Numbered from the stretch's first letter, positions 35,785-48,459 are shown. The stretch is DNA of 64,000 bases from Candidatus Nitrospira kreftii (GCA_014058405.1 CP047423.1:124001-188000); one strand, 5' to 3'. Notes: a model not told the origin generated them from the sequence alone. A program made the numbers and translations.

Positions 35785-36726
35785 ATGACGATAGCCATGT
35801 GGCAACGAGAGACATTCAAAAAGATCAAACAAGTTCCCCGTGAAGAGCATGTGCTGCCGGGAACGACGCTCTGCGCCGGCTGCGGCGGGCTGGAGGCCCT
35901 GCGGCTGGCTGCGAAGGTGCTGGGCGACGATGTCGTGTACGTGAATGCCGCCGGGTGCTTTACGATGCTGGCTGCCTATCCCTTCACACCGTTCAAGGGC
36001 TCCTGGCTGTATACGACAATGGGGTCGGCGCCGGCCGGCGCGCAGGGCGTGCGCGACGCCTTGGACGTCATGATCGACAAAGGGCGACTGCCGAAGAGCG
36101 AGAATGTGAAAGTGGTGGTCCTGGGCGGCGACGGCTCCACCTACGACATGGCGCTTTCCTCGACCTCCGGGGCCATCACCAGGAAACTCGACTTCTACTA
36201 TTTTTGTTACGACAACGAAGCCTACGGAAATACCGGGATGCAGCTTTCGCCCTCCACGCCGTACGGCGCGCGGACGGCCACGTCGCCTTGCAGCCTGCAG
36301 CATCCAGCCGGCACGATCCAGGAGAAGAAGGATATTTTTGAGATCTGGCGGGCGCACAAACCGCCCTACATCGCGACGGTCGCGCCGAGGTATCCCTTGG
36401 ATCTGGAAGAAAAGTTCGCGCGCGCGGCCAAGTTTACCGGGCCGAAGCTCTTCCTTGCCTTGTCCGCCTGTCCGACCGGTTGGTTGTACGATCCAGGAGA
36501 AACTCCGGAAGTCGCTAAGTTGGCGGTCGAGACGGGGCTCTGGCCATTGAAAGAAGCGATCAACGGAGCAGTCAGCCACACCTATATTCCCAAGCGCAGG
36601 CCGGTGGAAGACTATCTTAAGTTGCAGGGCCGGTTCCAGCATCTATTCGAACCGACGAGACAAGACGAAGCCATTCGACACATTCAGGAACAGGTCGATA
36701 CATATTGGAAACGAGTCAGCGGATAA
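35785..36726 (+). CDS. 2-oxoacid:ferredoxin oxidoreductase beta subunit
   Basis: 313-residue TPP-binding subunit. LCAGCGGLEALRLAAKVLG carries cluster cysteines; the TPP/Mg motif is GDGSTYDMALSS with DNEAYGNTGMQLS. Another cysteine is in SPCSLQHPAG. ATG 35785; ATG 35797 is possible. Product forms the catalytic core with the alpha gene. The sequence TPYGARTATSP follows the N-T-G motif as in pyruvate synthases, so pyruvate is favoured, but substrate is inference. Confidence 0.9.
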   Translation: MTIAMWQRETFKKIKQVPREEHVLPGTTLCAGCGGLEALRLAAKVLGDDVVYVNAAGCFTMLAAYPFTPFKGSWLYTTMGSAPAGAQGVRDALDVMIDKGRLPKSENVKVVVLGGDGSTYDMALSSTSGAITRKLDFYYFCYDNEAYGNTGMQLSPSTPYGARTATSPCSLQHPAGTIQEKKDIFEIWRAHKPPYIATVAPRYPLDLEEKFARAAKFTGPKLFLALSACPTGWLYDPGETPEVAKLAVETGLWPLKEAINGAVSHTYIPKRRPVEDYLKLQGRFQHLFEPTRQDEAIRHIQEQVDTYWKRVSG

Positions 36727-36752
36727 CATTCTCAGCTGTAAGGAGGTGATCT

Positions 36753-37145
36753 ATGGAAATCAAGGTGTTGCTCTGTAACTGCAAAGGGCTCTGTGATTCA
36801 TTCAAAGACTCCGACATGAATAAGCTGCCCTTCGAGGTCGAATCAGACTTGGACGTCAAGTACACGGTTCTCAGCCCGCAGTTGTGCGGCCAGGGGGGAA
36901 ACGCCATTTTGGAAGAGGCGATGAAGGCGGCCAAGCCGGATAGCTACCTGCTCGTCGGAGCCTGTGCTCCGAAGGCTCAGGAGAAGCTTTTCAAGAAACT
37001 CATTCGTGCGACCGGCTTCAATGAGAAGCATTTCATTCCCGTCGATATCCGGGGCACCGACAACGCGGGAATTCTGGATCGTCTGCGCGGATCTGTGGAA
37101 GGGGTTCTCAAGCAGGCGGAAGCCGAGCCGAGCCCTGCGACATAA
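36753..37145 (+). CDS. HdrA N-terminal-domain-like cysteine protein
   Basis: 130 residues. It resembles the N-terminal domain of heterodisulfide reductase HdrA: CNCKGLCDSF (C8, C10, C14), LCGQGGNAILEEAMKAAKPD (C45), YLLVGACAPKAQEKLFKKL (C71) and PVDIRG. In HdrA this part binds an iron-sulfur cluster near the FAD. No FAD domain is attached, so it may carry a cluster or sulfur for the oxidoreductase upstream or the SufC/SufB pair downstream. Ribosome site AAGGAGG. Confidence 0.68.
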   Translation: MEIKVLLCNCKGLCDSFKDSDMNKLPFEVESDLDVKYTVLSPQLCGQGGNAILEEAMKAAKPDSYLLVGACAPKAQEKLFKKLIRATGFNEKHFIPVDIRGTDNAGILDRLRGSVEGVLKQAEAEPSPAT

Positions 37146-37178
37146 CGAAAGCGATCTGTAGGGCACGTCGAGAACACG

Positions 37179-37937
37179 ATGAGTACGAGCGACATTCTCC
37201 AGCTTGATGAGGTGAGTATCGAGGTCGGCGGACGACCGATCCTCCACGATGTCAGCTTGCGGATCAGACCGGGCGAGACGCATGTGCTTTTCGGTCCGAA
37301 CGGATCAGGCAAATCCTCGTTGCTGATGGCCATCATGGGGCTGAGTCGGTACCGCGTCACCAAGGGCCGGATCTTGTTTCAGGGCCAGGACATCACCCAC
37401 CTTCCTGTTGATGAGCGTGCGCGCCTGGGGATCGGCCTCATGCAGCAGCGTCCGCCGAGTGTGCGCGGCATTCCGTTGGGACAACTCGCCGAAGTCTCAG
37501 CACAGGGGAGGGACGGCACACGAGTGGCGGAATTGGCCGACCAGCTTGGGTGCTCTAGTTTGCTCGCACGGGATGTGAATGTGGGGTTTTCAGGCGGCGA
37601 AATCAAGAAAGCCGAATTGCTGCAGCTCATGGCTCAGCAGCCGGCCTTAGCATTGGTCGATGAACCGGACGCCGGTGTTGATCTGGACAGTATTGCGGTG
37701 GTGGGTCAAGCGCTCGCCTGCCTGGTGAAGGAACCGAGTGGAGAAGCCGTGGCGCCCGCGGCGCTCATCATTACGCACACCGGCCACATACTGAATTATC
37801 TGCGATCAGACGTGGGGCATGTGCTCTACGGGGGGACGCTGGTCGGCGAAGGGGACGGGCTTCAGTTGCTGGAAGAAATCCGCAAACATGGGTACGGCAA
37901 ATGTCCGATCTGTCGCTCGCACATCCCAGTCCAATAG
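37179..37937 (+). CDS. SufC-type ATPase, archaeal-style (SmsC-like)
   Basis: 252-residue ABC ATPase that powers iron-sulfur cluster assembly with a SufB-type scaffold. Walker A GPNGSGKS (39-46), Q loop LMQQRP, signature FSGGEIKKAELLQL (137-150), Walker B ALVDEPDAGVDLDS. VDEPDAGVDL and the THTGHILNYL switch region match archaeal SufC more than the bacterial form. It ends in a CPIC pair (C242, C245). The downstream gene overlaps by 37 bp, so both are tightly coupled. Confidence 0.85.
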   Translation: MSTSDILQLDEVSIEVGGRPILHDVSLRIRPGETHVLFGPNGSGKSSLLMAIMGLSRYRVTKGRILFQGQDITHLPVDERARLGIGLMQQRPPSVRGIPLGQLAEVSAQGRDGTRVAELADQLGCSSLLARDVNVGFSGGEIKKAELLQLMAQQPALALVDEPDAGVDLDSIAVVGQALACLVKEPSGEAVAPAALIITHTGHILNYLRSDVGHVLYGGTLVGEGDGLQLLEEIRKHGYGKCPICRSHIPVQ

Positions 37938-39178
37938 CTGCCAGGGAGGAATCGCTCCGGGCTCGCGCGATCCAGGCCCAAACGCGACCAGCACTCTACG
38001 GCCCCGATCTGGATCTGACGACGTTCAGTCATCCGGCCGAGCAGCAACGCCAACGAGTCAAGGCTCTGCGGTCGCTGGAGCAGCAGATGCGAGAGGCCGC
38101 ATTGCTGGCGGGCATCGACAGCGAGGAGACCGGCAGGGCAGCATCGTATTTTCAAGTCGACTACTCCGCAATCTACGAGCGCATTCAGCGTCGCTATGAG
38201 GGCCAGCTTGAGCTCATGACCATGGCCGAGGCGCTCAAATCCTACGACTGGTTGCGGGACTATTGGTGGCAGGCGGTCGAGGTCGATCAGGACAAGTACA
38301 CGGCGGCGGTGGAACTGGCTCAAACGGGCGGCTTCTTCTTGCGGGTCTTCGCGGGCCAGCGCGTCACAGAACCAATCCAGGCCTGTTTGCTCGTACAGGA
38401 AAACAATATCAGTCAGAACGTCCACAATGTGATCCTGATCGAAGAGGGCGCAGACGCCCAGCTGATTACGGGCTGTACCCTCCATCCACGCGTTGAAACG
38501 GGGCTCCACATCGGTGTGACCGAAGTCTTTCTCAAAAAGAACGCGACACTTTCCGACACGATGATCCATAACTGGGCGGAAGGGTTTCACGTCCGACCAC
38601 GGACCGGCGTCATCGTGGAGGAGGGCGCGACGTTCGTCAGCAACTACATTCTGCTCCGTCCTGTACGCTCAGTGCAGGCCTATCCCCGCGTGTTTCTTCG
38701 TGGGGCCGATGCCAGGGCCCAGTTCAACAGCATCATGGTGGGACTCAAAGAGTCGCTCATTGATATGGGGTCTTATGTGGAATTGACCGGTCGAGGGACC
38801 CGAGCCGATGCGATCTCGCGAGCCGTCGCGAGAGACCGCTCCACGATGTATCTACGCGGTGAGCTCGTTGGACAACACAACGAGAGTCGAGGGCATCTCG
38901 ATTGCCGAGGCATGTTGCTGTCGGAAGCGGCCAAGATCCACGCCATTCCCGAATTGCTGGTTGACTCAGCGCCACGTAGTCAGTTGTCGCATGAAGCCGC
39001 CGTCGGACCAATTGCTGAAGAAGCGGTGGAATATCTCATGACGCGAGGACTCTCGCGCGATGTTGCGATTTCGACCCTGGTCCGCGGCTTTATGCAGATC
39101 GATCTGCCGGGCCTTCCGGAGATCCTGACCAAACACATTCAGCGTGTGCTCGCGGCGACGACTGATCACTCTTTATGA
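37901..39178 (+). CDS. SufB/SufD-family scaffold, archaeal-style (SmsB-like)
   Basis: 425-residue beta-helix scaffold. The second half has the core signature: HLDCRGMLLSEAAKIHAIPEL (Cys and Glu/His region), SQLSHEAAVGPIAEEAVEYL, and SRDVAISTLVRGF. Only one SufB/D gene is present, as in minimal SufBC (SMS) systems of archaea and some anaerobes, and no SufS or SufE follows. ATG 37901 overlaps the end of sufC. It probably assembles clusters for the neighbouring ferredoxin-linked oxidoreductases; that link is inference. Confidence 0.82.
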   Translation: MSDLSLAHPSPIAAREESLRARAIQAQTRPALYGPDLDLTTFSHPAEQQRQRVKALRSLEQQMREAALLAGIDSEETGRAASYFQVDYSAIYERIQRRYEGQLELMTMAEALKSYDWLRDYWWQAVEVDQDKYTAAVELAQTGGFFLRVFAGQRVTEPIQACLLVQENNISQNVHNVILIEEGADAQLITGCTLHPRVETGLHIGVTEVFLKKNATLSDTMIHNWAEGFHVRPRTGVIVEEGATFVSNYILLRPVRSVQAYPRVFLRGADARAQFNSIMVGLKESLIDMGSYVELTGRGTRADAISRAVARDRSTMYLRGELVGQHNESRGHLDCRGMLLSEAAKIHAIPELLVDSAPRSQLSHEAAVGPIAEEAVEYLMTRGLSRDVAISTLVRGFMQIDLPGLPEILTKHIQRVLAATTDHSL

Positions 39179-39197
39179 ATTAGAGTTGAGCATTGAG

Positions 39198-39461
39198 ATG
39201 ATCACGATGGAAGCGGTTCTTGACGCGCTGCGAACTGTGCAGGAACCGGAATTGGGAGATGATCTGGTCAGTCTCGACATGATTCGGGACGTTCAGATCG
39301 ACGAGGGCAATGTCCGGTTCACCTTGGTCCTCACCACTGCGTTCTGTCCACTGAGTATGGAGATTCAGGAACGATGTGAGGAGGCGGTTCGGCGAGTGCC
39401 AGGGGTGCAACACGTGACAATCACCGTGAGTGACAGTGAAACGATGGATGGGGCTTTGTAA
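39198..39461 (+). CDS. DUF59/MIP18-family iron-sulfur assembly protein
   Basis: 87 residues. Hallmarks: LRTVQEPELGDDLVSLDMI and LTTAFCPLSMEI with the conserved cysteine, then PGVQHVTITV. Members (SufT, PaaD, the MIP18 domain) help mature iron-sulfur proteins. It is 20 bp after the SufB-like gene, so it likely belongs to the same cluster-assembly set. ATG 39198. Confidence 0.85.
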   Translation: MITMEAVLDALRTVQEPELGDDLVSLDMIRDVQIDEGNVRFTLVLTTAFCPLSMEIQERCEEAVRRVPGVQHVTITVSDSETMDGAL

Positions 39462-39583
39462 CGGGGAATATATACCTGGCCCGTCGAGATTTGGCGGCCG
39501 TGCAGTGTGTGATTAGTGAGGCGAGTCAATGGCAGTCGCGTCGTCCCACGTTTCCGATAGAACAACAAGGGAAGGAACACACA

Positions 39584-39853
39584 ATGAGTGATTTGAGCCC
39601 ACGCGAAAGAGAACTGGTAGCAATCGGTGCCGCCATTGGAAGCAACTGCGTCCCTTGTGTCGAATACCACATCCCTATCGCGCGAAAGACCGGCTTGACG
39701 GACGCACAGATTGGAGAGGCGATCGAACTGGCGAACAAAGTGAAGCAGGTCCCTGCGAGCAATGTGTATGAAACGGCCAAACAGTTAGTGTCCGTGGGCT
39801 CTCAACCGGACAAGGGTGGTTCCTGTTGCGGCGCATCCGAACCACACGCGTAA
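39584..39853 (+). CDS. Carboxymuconolactone-decarboxylase/AhpD-family protein
   Basis: 89 residues of an AhpD-like helical fold. The redox motif CVPCVEYH (CxxC with His) is intact, in NCVPCVEYHIPIARKTGLTDAQIGEA. A Cys pair near the end (GSCCGASEP) is unusual and could bind a metal. The C-X-X-C type reduces peroxides through a peroxiredoxin partner or acts as thiol oxidoreductase. ATG 39584 has GGAAGGA. Confidence 0.8.
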   Translation: MSDLSPRERELVAIGAAIGSNCVPCVEYHIPIARKTGLTDAQIGEAIELANKVKQVPASNVYETAKQLVSVGSQPDKGGSCCGASEPHA

Positions 39854-39917
39854 GACCGCACCAAGTGTTGGTCAGCATTAAGAAGGGGTCATCGACCCAC
39901 TGCTTGCGAAGAGAATA

Positions 39918-39986
39918 TTCTTGCGCGCACACCTGCCGAAGTCCGAGAAGGCGAAGCCGAAGGCCATTGAGGTGAAGGTCGCATAA
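39918..39986 (+). pseudogene. Possible small heat shock protein C-terminal remnant
   Basis: The frame ending TAA 39984-39986 reads LPKSEKAKPKAIEVKVA, the usual end of an Hsp20/IbpA protein. Upstream, the alpha-crystallin core cannot be found. The match is short, so this is tentative. Confidence 0.4.
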
Positions 39987-40043
39987 CCGGTCCGATGAGC
40001 GGCAGGGGTGCAGGACAGGGGATTGCTCACATTCTGGAATAGT

Positions 40044-40238
40044 ATGCCGATGATCGACCCGGTTGTGCACCTCATGGGATACTTGCTCCCGCGGATCGAG
40101 GTGTTTTCACTGGTGGTGGTCGGTCTGGTGCTGGTGGCTGGTCTCGTGGCCATCGCCTTGGCGCTGGCGGAGGAGCGACGGAAGGCCAAACGCGAGGCTC
40201 AGGACAAGCGACCACCCAGCTGCAAAACCCGATGGTAA
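40044..40238 (+). CDS. Possible single-helix membrane protein
   Basis: 64 residues starting ATG 40044: one strong hydrophobic helix (FSLVVVGLVLVAGLVAIALALA) and a positively charged tail (EERRKAKREAQDKR). There is no convincing ribosome site and it lies in a decayed stretch, so it could be a fragment. Not recognised. Confidence 0.35.
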   Translation: MPMIDPVVHLMGYLLPRIEVFSLVVVGLVLVAGLVAIALALAEERRKAKREAQDKRPPSCKTRW

Positions 40239-40585
40239 TCTGAGCACGACGGTGTCGGCGCATCACGATTCCTTTCCGTCGTGTCGGACTCATAGAGGGC
40301 AAGAGGCGAATCCGGTCGGGCGGCGTGTCACGGGGGCTGGTGGCGGAGAAGGCATATGAAATGCGAGGGTGCGGGCGGCAATACCATCGGAATCATGAGG
40401 GAGGAGGGTGGGTTGGCCGCGCTGCCGACGCAGTCGCAGGTCGGCTTGCATGATTGAGCGAGTCATGCGGCCTCTATCCGGATCTGCCCGATCGGCCCGA
40501 CAGGGGTGAGGCGGAGGCGCTCCTCAGATGTGCGGCAAATCTCGATGCAGCCTGAGTCACTGATCTGAACCGGGAGGCCCTCACC

Positions 40586-40870
40586 ATGGAGAAGGTCCTA
40601 TCCATTGCGCTCTTGAAGATCATCGAGGCGTCGAGCACGGTCATTCTTGGACTCATTCTGCAACAGGCGCTGCTGCTAGGTTTTCTGGGGTACGGCATCG
40701 CGTATCTGGTGGGGCAATGATTATTCCCGTTGTTCCCGAGACGCGTGGTGCTGACGGAAGGCGATCTCCTTCAGCTGGCGCTGGTGGTGGCCGTCATTTC
40801 TGCCGCCTCGAGTGCGCTGGGGATCTGGAAGGCGATGCGGATCTCGCCGAATGAGGTGCTGGCGTCGTGA
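40586..40870 (+). pseudogene. ABC transporter permease (FtsX/DevC-type) C-terminal remnant
   Basis: The frame reads EKVLSIALLKIIEASSTVIL and QQALLLGFLGYGIAYLVGQ, then TGA at 40718-40720, then LFPLFPRRVVLTEGDLLQL and GIWKAMRISPNEVLAS before TGA 40868. The second part is the standard end of FtsX-like MacB/DevC permeases (KAxRxxPxEVL). The N-terminal two-thirds are missing. The in-frame TGA shows decay. No ATPase or membrane-fusion partner survives nearby. Confidence 0.72.
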
Positions 40871-40926
40871 CGGGTTCAGCCATGCAAGACCGGAACGTCA
40901 TTGAGACACGCGACTGACGAAGCGAT

Positions 40927-41157
40927 ATGGCAGCGGCCCACATGGGCACGGTGTACCAGGCGATTGCGGAGAACGAACTGGATCTCCGGTCGCGGGATGC
41001 CTATGTCGCGGGACCGGCGAAGACCGTGGCGGCTGTCGTCGAGGCCCTGCTGAAGAAAGGAGTGTCCTCCGAGCACATCCTGTCGACTCTTATGGGGTGT
41101 GAGCAAAAGAAGAGGGGAGGGGGAGATAAATATCTGCCCCTTCATACTTCGTTATGA
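40927..41157 (+). pseudogene. FAD/NAD(P)H reductase C-terminal remnant
   Basis: Reads TVYQAIAENELDLRSRDAYV and AGPAKTVAAVVEALLKKGVS, the end of a ferredoxin-NADP-reductase-like NAD-binding domain (DAYVAGP..M/TV). The FAD part is not found upstream. The tail after HILSTLMG is novel (EQKKRGGGDKY), as expected of decay. It ends 24 bp before nifJ. Confidence 0.5.
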
Positions 41158-41181
41158 TCTAAAAAGTGAGGACTCCTTGCG

Positions 41182-44775
<3,594 letters not shown>

Positions 44776-44777
44776 GT

Positions 44778-45791
44778 ATGGACCTGTCCACGACGTATCT
44801 TGGCTTGTCGCTGCCGCACCCGCTCATGCCCGGCGCATCGCCCCTGGTCGATGACCTGGACATGGTGAAACGTTTGGAGGACGCCGGTGCGGCGGCGATC
44901 GTCATGCACTCGCTCTTTGAAGAACAGATCACCGGGGAGCGCGCGCAGACGCTCCGTCACATCGAAGCGCATACCGACTCCTTCGCGGAAGCGCCCTCGT
45001 ACTTTCCTTGTTGCGATGAACTCTCAGTCGGTCCGGAACCCTATTTGGAGCAGATCAGGCGGATCAAAGCCGCCGTCCGTGTGCCGGTTATCGGCTCCTT
45101 GAACGGCACGACGGCAACCGGCTGGCTGGACTATGCGCGCATGATTCAGCAGGCGGGCGGAGATGCGCTCGAACTCAACGTCTACGTCGTCGCCACCAAC
45201 CCGCAGGAAGACGGGCAGGCCGTTGAGCAACAGGTCTTGGACATCTTGCGCAAGGTCAAGCCTTCCGTCACGATTCCGGTCGCCGTCAAGCTCTCCCCCT
45301 TTTTTGGCTCCTTCGCCCACTTCGCGTCGCAGCTCGATGGCCTGGGCGCAGACGGACTCGTGCTCTTCAATCGCTTCTATCAGCCCGATATCGACGTGGA
45401 GACGTTGGAGGTGATGCCCCGGTTGCAACTTTCCGATTCGTCCGAACTCTTGCTCCGACTGCGTTGGCTCGCCGTGCTCTCCGGACACGTTCGTGCCTCG
45501 CTGGCAGTCACTGGCGGTGTCCACACCGCCGTGGATGCCGTCAAATCCGTCATGGCCGGAGCCCATGCAGTGCAGCTAGTGTCAGCGCTGCTTCAGCACG
45601 GACCGGAGCGTCTCCAAACGATTCGAGAGGAGATGGTCAGATGGATGGAAGAGCACGAGTATCACTCGCTGCGCCAGATGCAGGGCAGCATGAATCTTAT
45701 GCGATGCCCCGATCCGCAAGCCTTTGAACGAGCCAACTACCTGCGGGTGTTGCACAGCTGGCGCAGTACGAGCGAGCGGTCACGGAGCTAG
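44778..45791 (+). CDS. Dihydroorotate-dehydrogenase-like flavoprotein
   Basis: 337 residues, a TIM-barrel FMN protein of the DHODH-like family. Barrel motifs: SLPHPLMPGASPLV, ALELNVYVVATNPQ, PVAVKLSPFF and LAVTGGVHTAVDAVKSVMAGA. It lies 2 bp after nifJ and shares a stop/start region with the next gene, so it forms an operon. Members of this subgroup next to nifJ are of unknown role and are not the pyrimidine-pathway enzyme with certainty, since the catalytic cysteine/serine context is not standard. Confidence 0.8.
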   Translation: MDLSTTYLGLSLPHPLMPGASPLVDDLDMVKRLEDAGAAAIVMHSLFEEQITGERAQTLRHIEAHTDSFAEAPSYFPCCDELSVGPEPYLEQIRRIKAAVRVPVIGSLNGTTATGWLDYARMIQQAGGDALELNVYVVATNPQEDGQAVEQQVLDILRKVKPSVTIPVAVKLSPFFGSFAHFASQLDGLGADGLVLFNRFYQPDIDVETLEVMPRLQLSDSSELLLRLRWLAVLSGHVRASLAVTGGVHTAVDAVKSVMAGAHAVQLVSALLQHGPERLQTIREEMVRWMEEHEYHSLRQMQGSMNLMRCPDPQAFERANYLRVLHSWRSTSERSRS

Positions 45792-45808
45792 TGCTGAACG
45801 AGGAAAGA

Positions 45809-47479
45809 ATGAGTAACAAACGAGTCATCATCGTCGGTGGAGTCGCAGGTGGGGCCAGCGCGGCAGCAAGAGCGCGGCGGTTATGCGAGGACTGCGACAT
45901 CATCATATTCGAGCGTGGTCCGCATGTGTCGTTTGCCAACTGCGGGCTGCCCTATTTTGTCGGTGGTGAAATCGCCGAGCAAGATAGCCTTCTGGTGCAG
46001 ACGCCGGACAGCCTCAAGGCGCGCTTCAATCTGGACGTGCGTATCAAGACCGAGGTCATTCGTATCGACCGCGAAGTCCGGCACATTTGGGTGCGGGAGG
46101 TGGAAACCGGTCGCGAATACGAAGAAGCCTACGACGCGCTGATCCTTTCCATGGGCGCCTCGCCGTGGAAACCACCCCTTCCTGGAATCGAGCGTCCGCA
46201 CCACTTCGTGGTGCGAGACATCCCTGACGTGGAACACATCATGGCGTGGTCGAAAGACTGCCAGCGCTGCCGCGCCGTCGTGGTGGGAGGCGGTTACATC
46301 GGACTCGAAATGGCCGAACAGTTGCGGCACCGCGGGTTCAATGTGACGGTGGTGGAAGCGCTGCCCCAGGTCATGACACCTCTCGACCCGGAGATGGCTG
46401 CCTGGCTGCATATGGAATTGCGCGCCAATGGGGTCGCGCTGCATGTGAACGATCCGGTGATATCGTTCGAGCCGCCTTCAGAGCAGGAGCCAGCCCGCGC
46501 ATCCATCGTGGTGCTCAAGAGCGGGCGTCGGTTGCCGGCCGACTCAGTCGTGCTTGGCATGGGCGTCAAACCCGAAGTGGGACTGGCAAAGGATGCCGGT
46601 TTGGAGATCGGCGGGTTGGGCGGCATCCGGGTCAATGAACACCTCCAGACCAGCGACCCCCACATCTGGGCCGTGGGCGATGCCATTGAGGTGCGTGACG
46701 GCGTCACGGGTGAATGGGCATTGATTCCGCTGGCCGGTCCGGCAAATCGTCAGGGTCGCATTGCCGCCGACAATATCCTCGGCCGCACCACCCGATACGA
46801 ACATACCTTGGGCACGGCCATTCTACGGTTGTTCACTCTCACCGTCGCGTGCGCCGGTGCCAATGAGAACGGTCTTCGTCGCGCCGCTATCGCGTTCCAG
46901 GCGGTTCATCTTCACCCCGGGTCTCATGCGGGTTATTACCCCGGCGCCGAACCCATCGCGATGAAAATTCTGTTCGCGTCCGACACAGGCAGACTGCTCG
47001 GCGCGCAAGCCATCGGCCATGAAGGCGTGGACAAACGCATTGACGTGCTGGCCACCGCCCTCAAGGCCGGGATGACCGTTCACGACCTGGCTGAACTGGA
47101 ACTGGCTTACGCGCCGCCATACGGATCGGCGAAAGACCCCGTCAACCTGGCCGGCATGGCCGCGCAGAACGTGCTCGTGGGCGATGTGGCGCTCGCGCAA
47201 TGGAACGACATCGCTTCGCTCGATCCCGGCACCACGTTGTTGCTGGATGTGCGCCGCCTCGACGAACGGGTGCAAGGATTCATTCCCGGGTCGGTCCATA
47301 TTCCACTGGATGACTTGCGCCGGCGTTTGAGTGAGCTACCGCGCGACCGCGAACTTATCACCTATTGCCACAGCGGCCAGCGCTCCTACATCGCAGCGCG
47401 CATTCTGAGCCACCACGGCTTTCGCGTGCGCAATCTGACGGGATCGTATCGCACATGGCGAGCCACCCAATGCCAATGA
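45809..47479 (+). CDS. CoA-disulfide-reductase/rhodanese fusion protein
   Basis: 556-residue flavoprotein of the CoADR-Rhd type. FAD motif VIIVGGVAGGASAAARARRL, single active cysteine in SFANCGLPYFVGG, NAD motif AVVVGGGYIGLEMAEQL, second FAD site IWAVGDAIEV. The C-terminal rhodanese domain has the active loop YCHSGQRS. Such fusions reduce CoA persulfides or polysulfide. Together with NifJ and TsdA it supports CoA/sulfur redox traffic. ATG 45809 is preceded by GAGGAAAG. Confidence 0.9.
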   Translation: MSNKRVIIVGGVAGGASAAARARRLCEDCDIIIFERGPHVSFANCGLPYFVGGEIAEQDSLLVQTPDSLKARFNLDVRIKTEVIRIDREVRHIWVREVETGREYEEAYDALILSMGASPWKPPLPGIERPHHFVVRDIPDVEHIMAWSKDCQRCRAVVVGGGYIGLEMAEQLRHRGFNVTVVEALPQVMTPLDPEMAAWLHMELRANGVALHVNDPVISFEPPSEQEPARASIVVLKSGRRLPADSVVLGMGVKPEVGLAKDAGLEIGGLGGIRVNEHLQTSDPHIWAVGDAIEVRDGVTGEWALIPLAGPANRQGRIAADNILGRTTRYEHTLGTAILRLFTLTVACAGANENGLRRAAIAFQAVHLHPGSHAGYYPGAEPIAMKILFASDTGRLLGAQAIGHEGVDKRIDVLATALKAGMTVHDLAELELAYAPPYGSAKDPVNLAGMAAQNVLVGDVALAQWNDIASLDPGTTLLLDVRRLDERVQGFIPGSVHIPLDDLRRRLSELPRDRELITYCHSGQRSYIAARILSHHGFRVRNLTGSYRTWRATQCQ

Positions 47480-47526
47480 AGTGACAAGGGACCATTCTTC
47501 TGAATCAATCGAACTGACGGACATTA

Positions 47527-48459
47527 ATGGAATACAAGGACTACTATAAGATTCTCGGTGCCGAGCGGACCGCCACGGCCGATGAAATCAAGAAAGCCTA
47601 CCGTAAACTGGCGCGCACATATCATCCGGACGTCAGTAAACAGGCGAATGCAGAGGCGCGCTTTAAGGAAATCGGCGAAGCCTACGAAGTGCTCCAGGAC
47701 ACAGAGAAACGCGCCGCCTATGACCAACTCGGCAATCGCTGGCAGGCGGGACAGGAGTTCACACCTCCGCCCGACTGGGGTGCTGGGTTCGAGTTCACCC
47801 AGGGCAGGGCTTCCACGACAGAAGCAGCCGACTTCAGCGACTTTTTTTCCAGCCTCTTCGGCAATTTTTCACGACAAGCCACGGCGGGGCGGTTCCGCGG
47901 AGAGGATCATCATGCGAAGATCGTCATCCCGCTCGAAGACGCCTTTCAGGGGGCGACCCGCACCATTACACTACGCGCCCCGGAACTGGATGCGCAGGGC
48001 CGCGTGGTGCTGCGCGAACACACGCTCAACGTGCGGATTCCCAAAGGCATTCGCGACGGCCAGCTGATCCGTCTGGCCGGCCAGGGCGCGCCGGGAGCGG
48101 GTGGAGCGCCCGGAGGTGATCTGTATCTGGAAGTTCATTTCGACCCCCATGCGTTGTACCGTGTGGAGGGTCATGATCTTTCGTTGACCCTGCCGCTTGC
48201 TCCGTGGGAGGCGGCGCTTGGCGAGACGGTCAAAGCGCCGACGCCGACCGGCGTGGTCGAGGTCAAAATTCCGGCAGGCTCGCAGAGCGGGCGGAAGCTT
48301 CGGCTCAAGGGCCGTGGAATTCCCGGCGAGCCGTCGGGCGATCTCTATCTCGTCCTGGACGTGGTCGTGCCCGCGGCGGACACAGAGCGAGCGCAGCAGC
48401 TCTATAGGACAATGGCACAGGAACTGACGTTCAACCCCCGACGGGCTCTCGGCGTATGA
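47527..48459 (+). CDS. cbpA: Curved-DNA-binding-type DnaJ chaperone CbpA
   Basis: 310 residues: J domain (1-70) with YKDYYKILG start and the HPD signature in RTYHPDVSK, a G/F-type linker (PPDWGAGFEF), then two C-terminal beta domains (KIVIPLEDAFQGATRTITL; LRLKGRGIPGEP). No zinc-finger, as in CbpA. It stimulates DnaK and binds DNA. The downstream gene encodes its modulator CbpM, 12 bp apart. ATG 47527. Confidence 0.92.
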   Translation: MEYKDYYKILGAERTATADEIKKAYRKLARTYHPDVSKQANAEARFKEIGEAYEVLQDTEKRAAYDQLGNRWQAGQEFTPPPDWGAGFEFTQGRASTTEAADFSDFFSSLFGNFSRQATAGRFRGEDHHAKIVIPLEDAFQGATRTITLRAPELDAQGRVVLREHTLNVRIPKGIRDGQLIRLAGQGAPGAGGAPGGDLYLEVHFDPHALYRVEGHDLSLTLPLAPWEAALGETVKAPTPTGVVEVKIPAGSQSGRKLRLKGRGIPGEPSGDLYLVLDVVVPAADTERAQQLYRTMAQELTFNPRRALGV

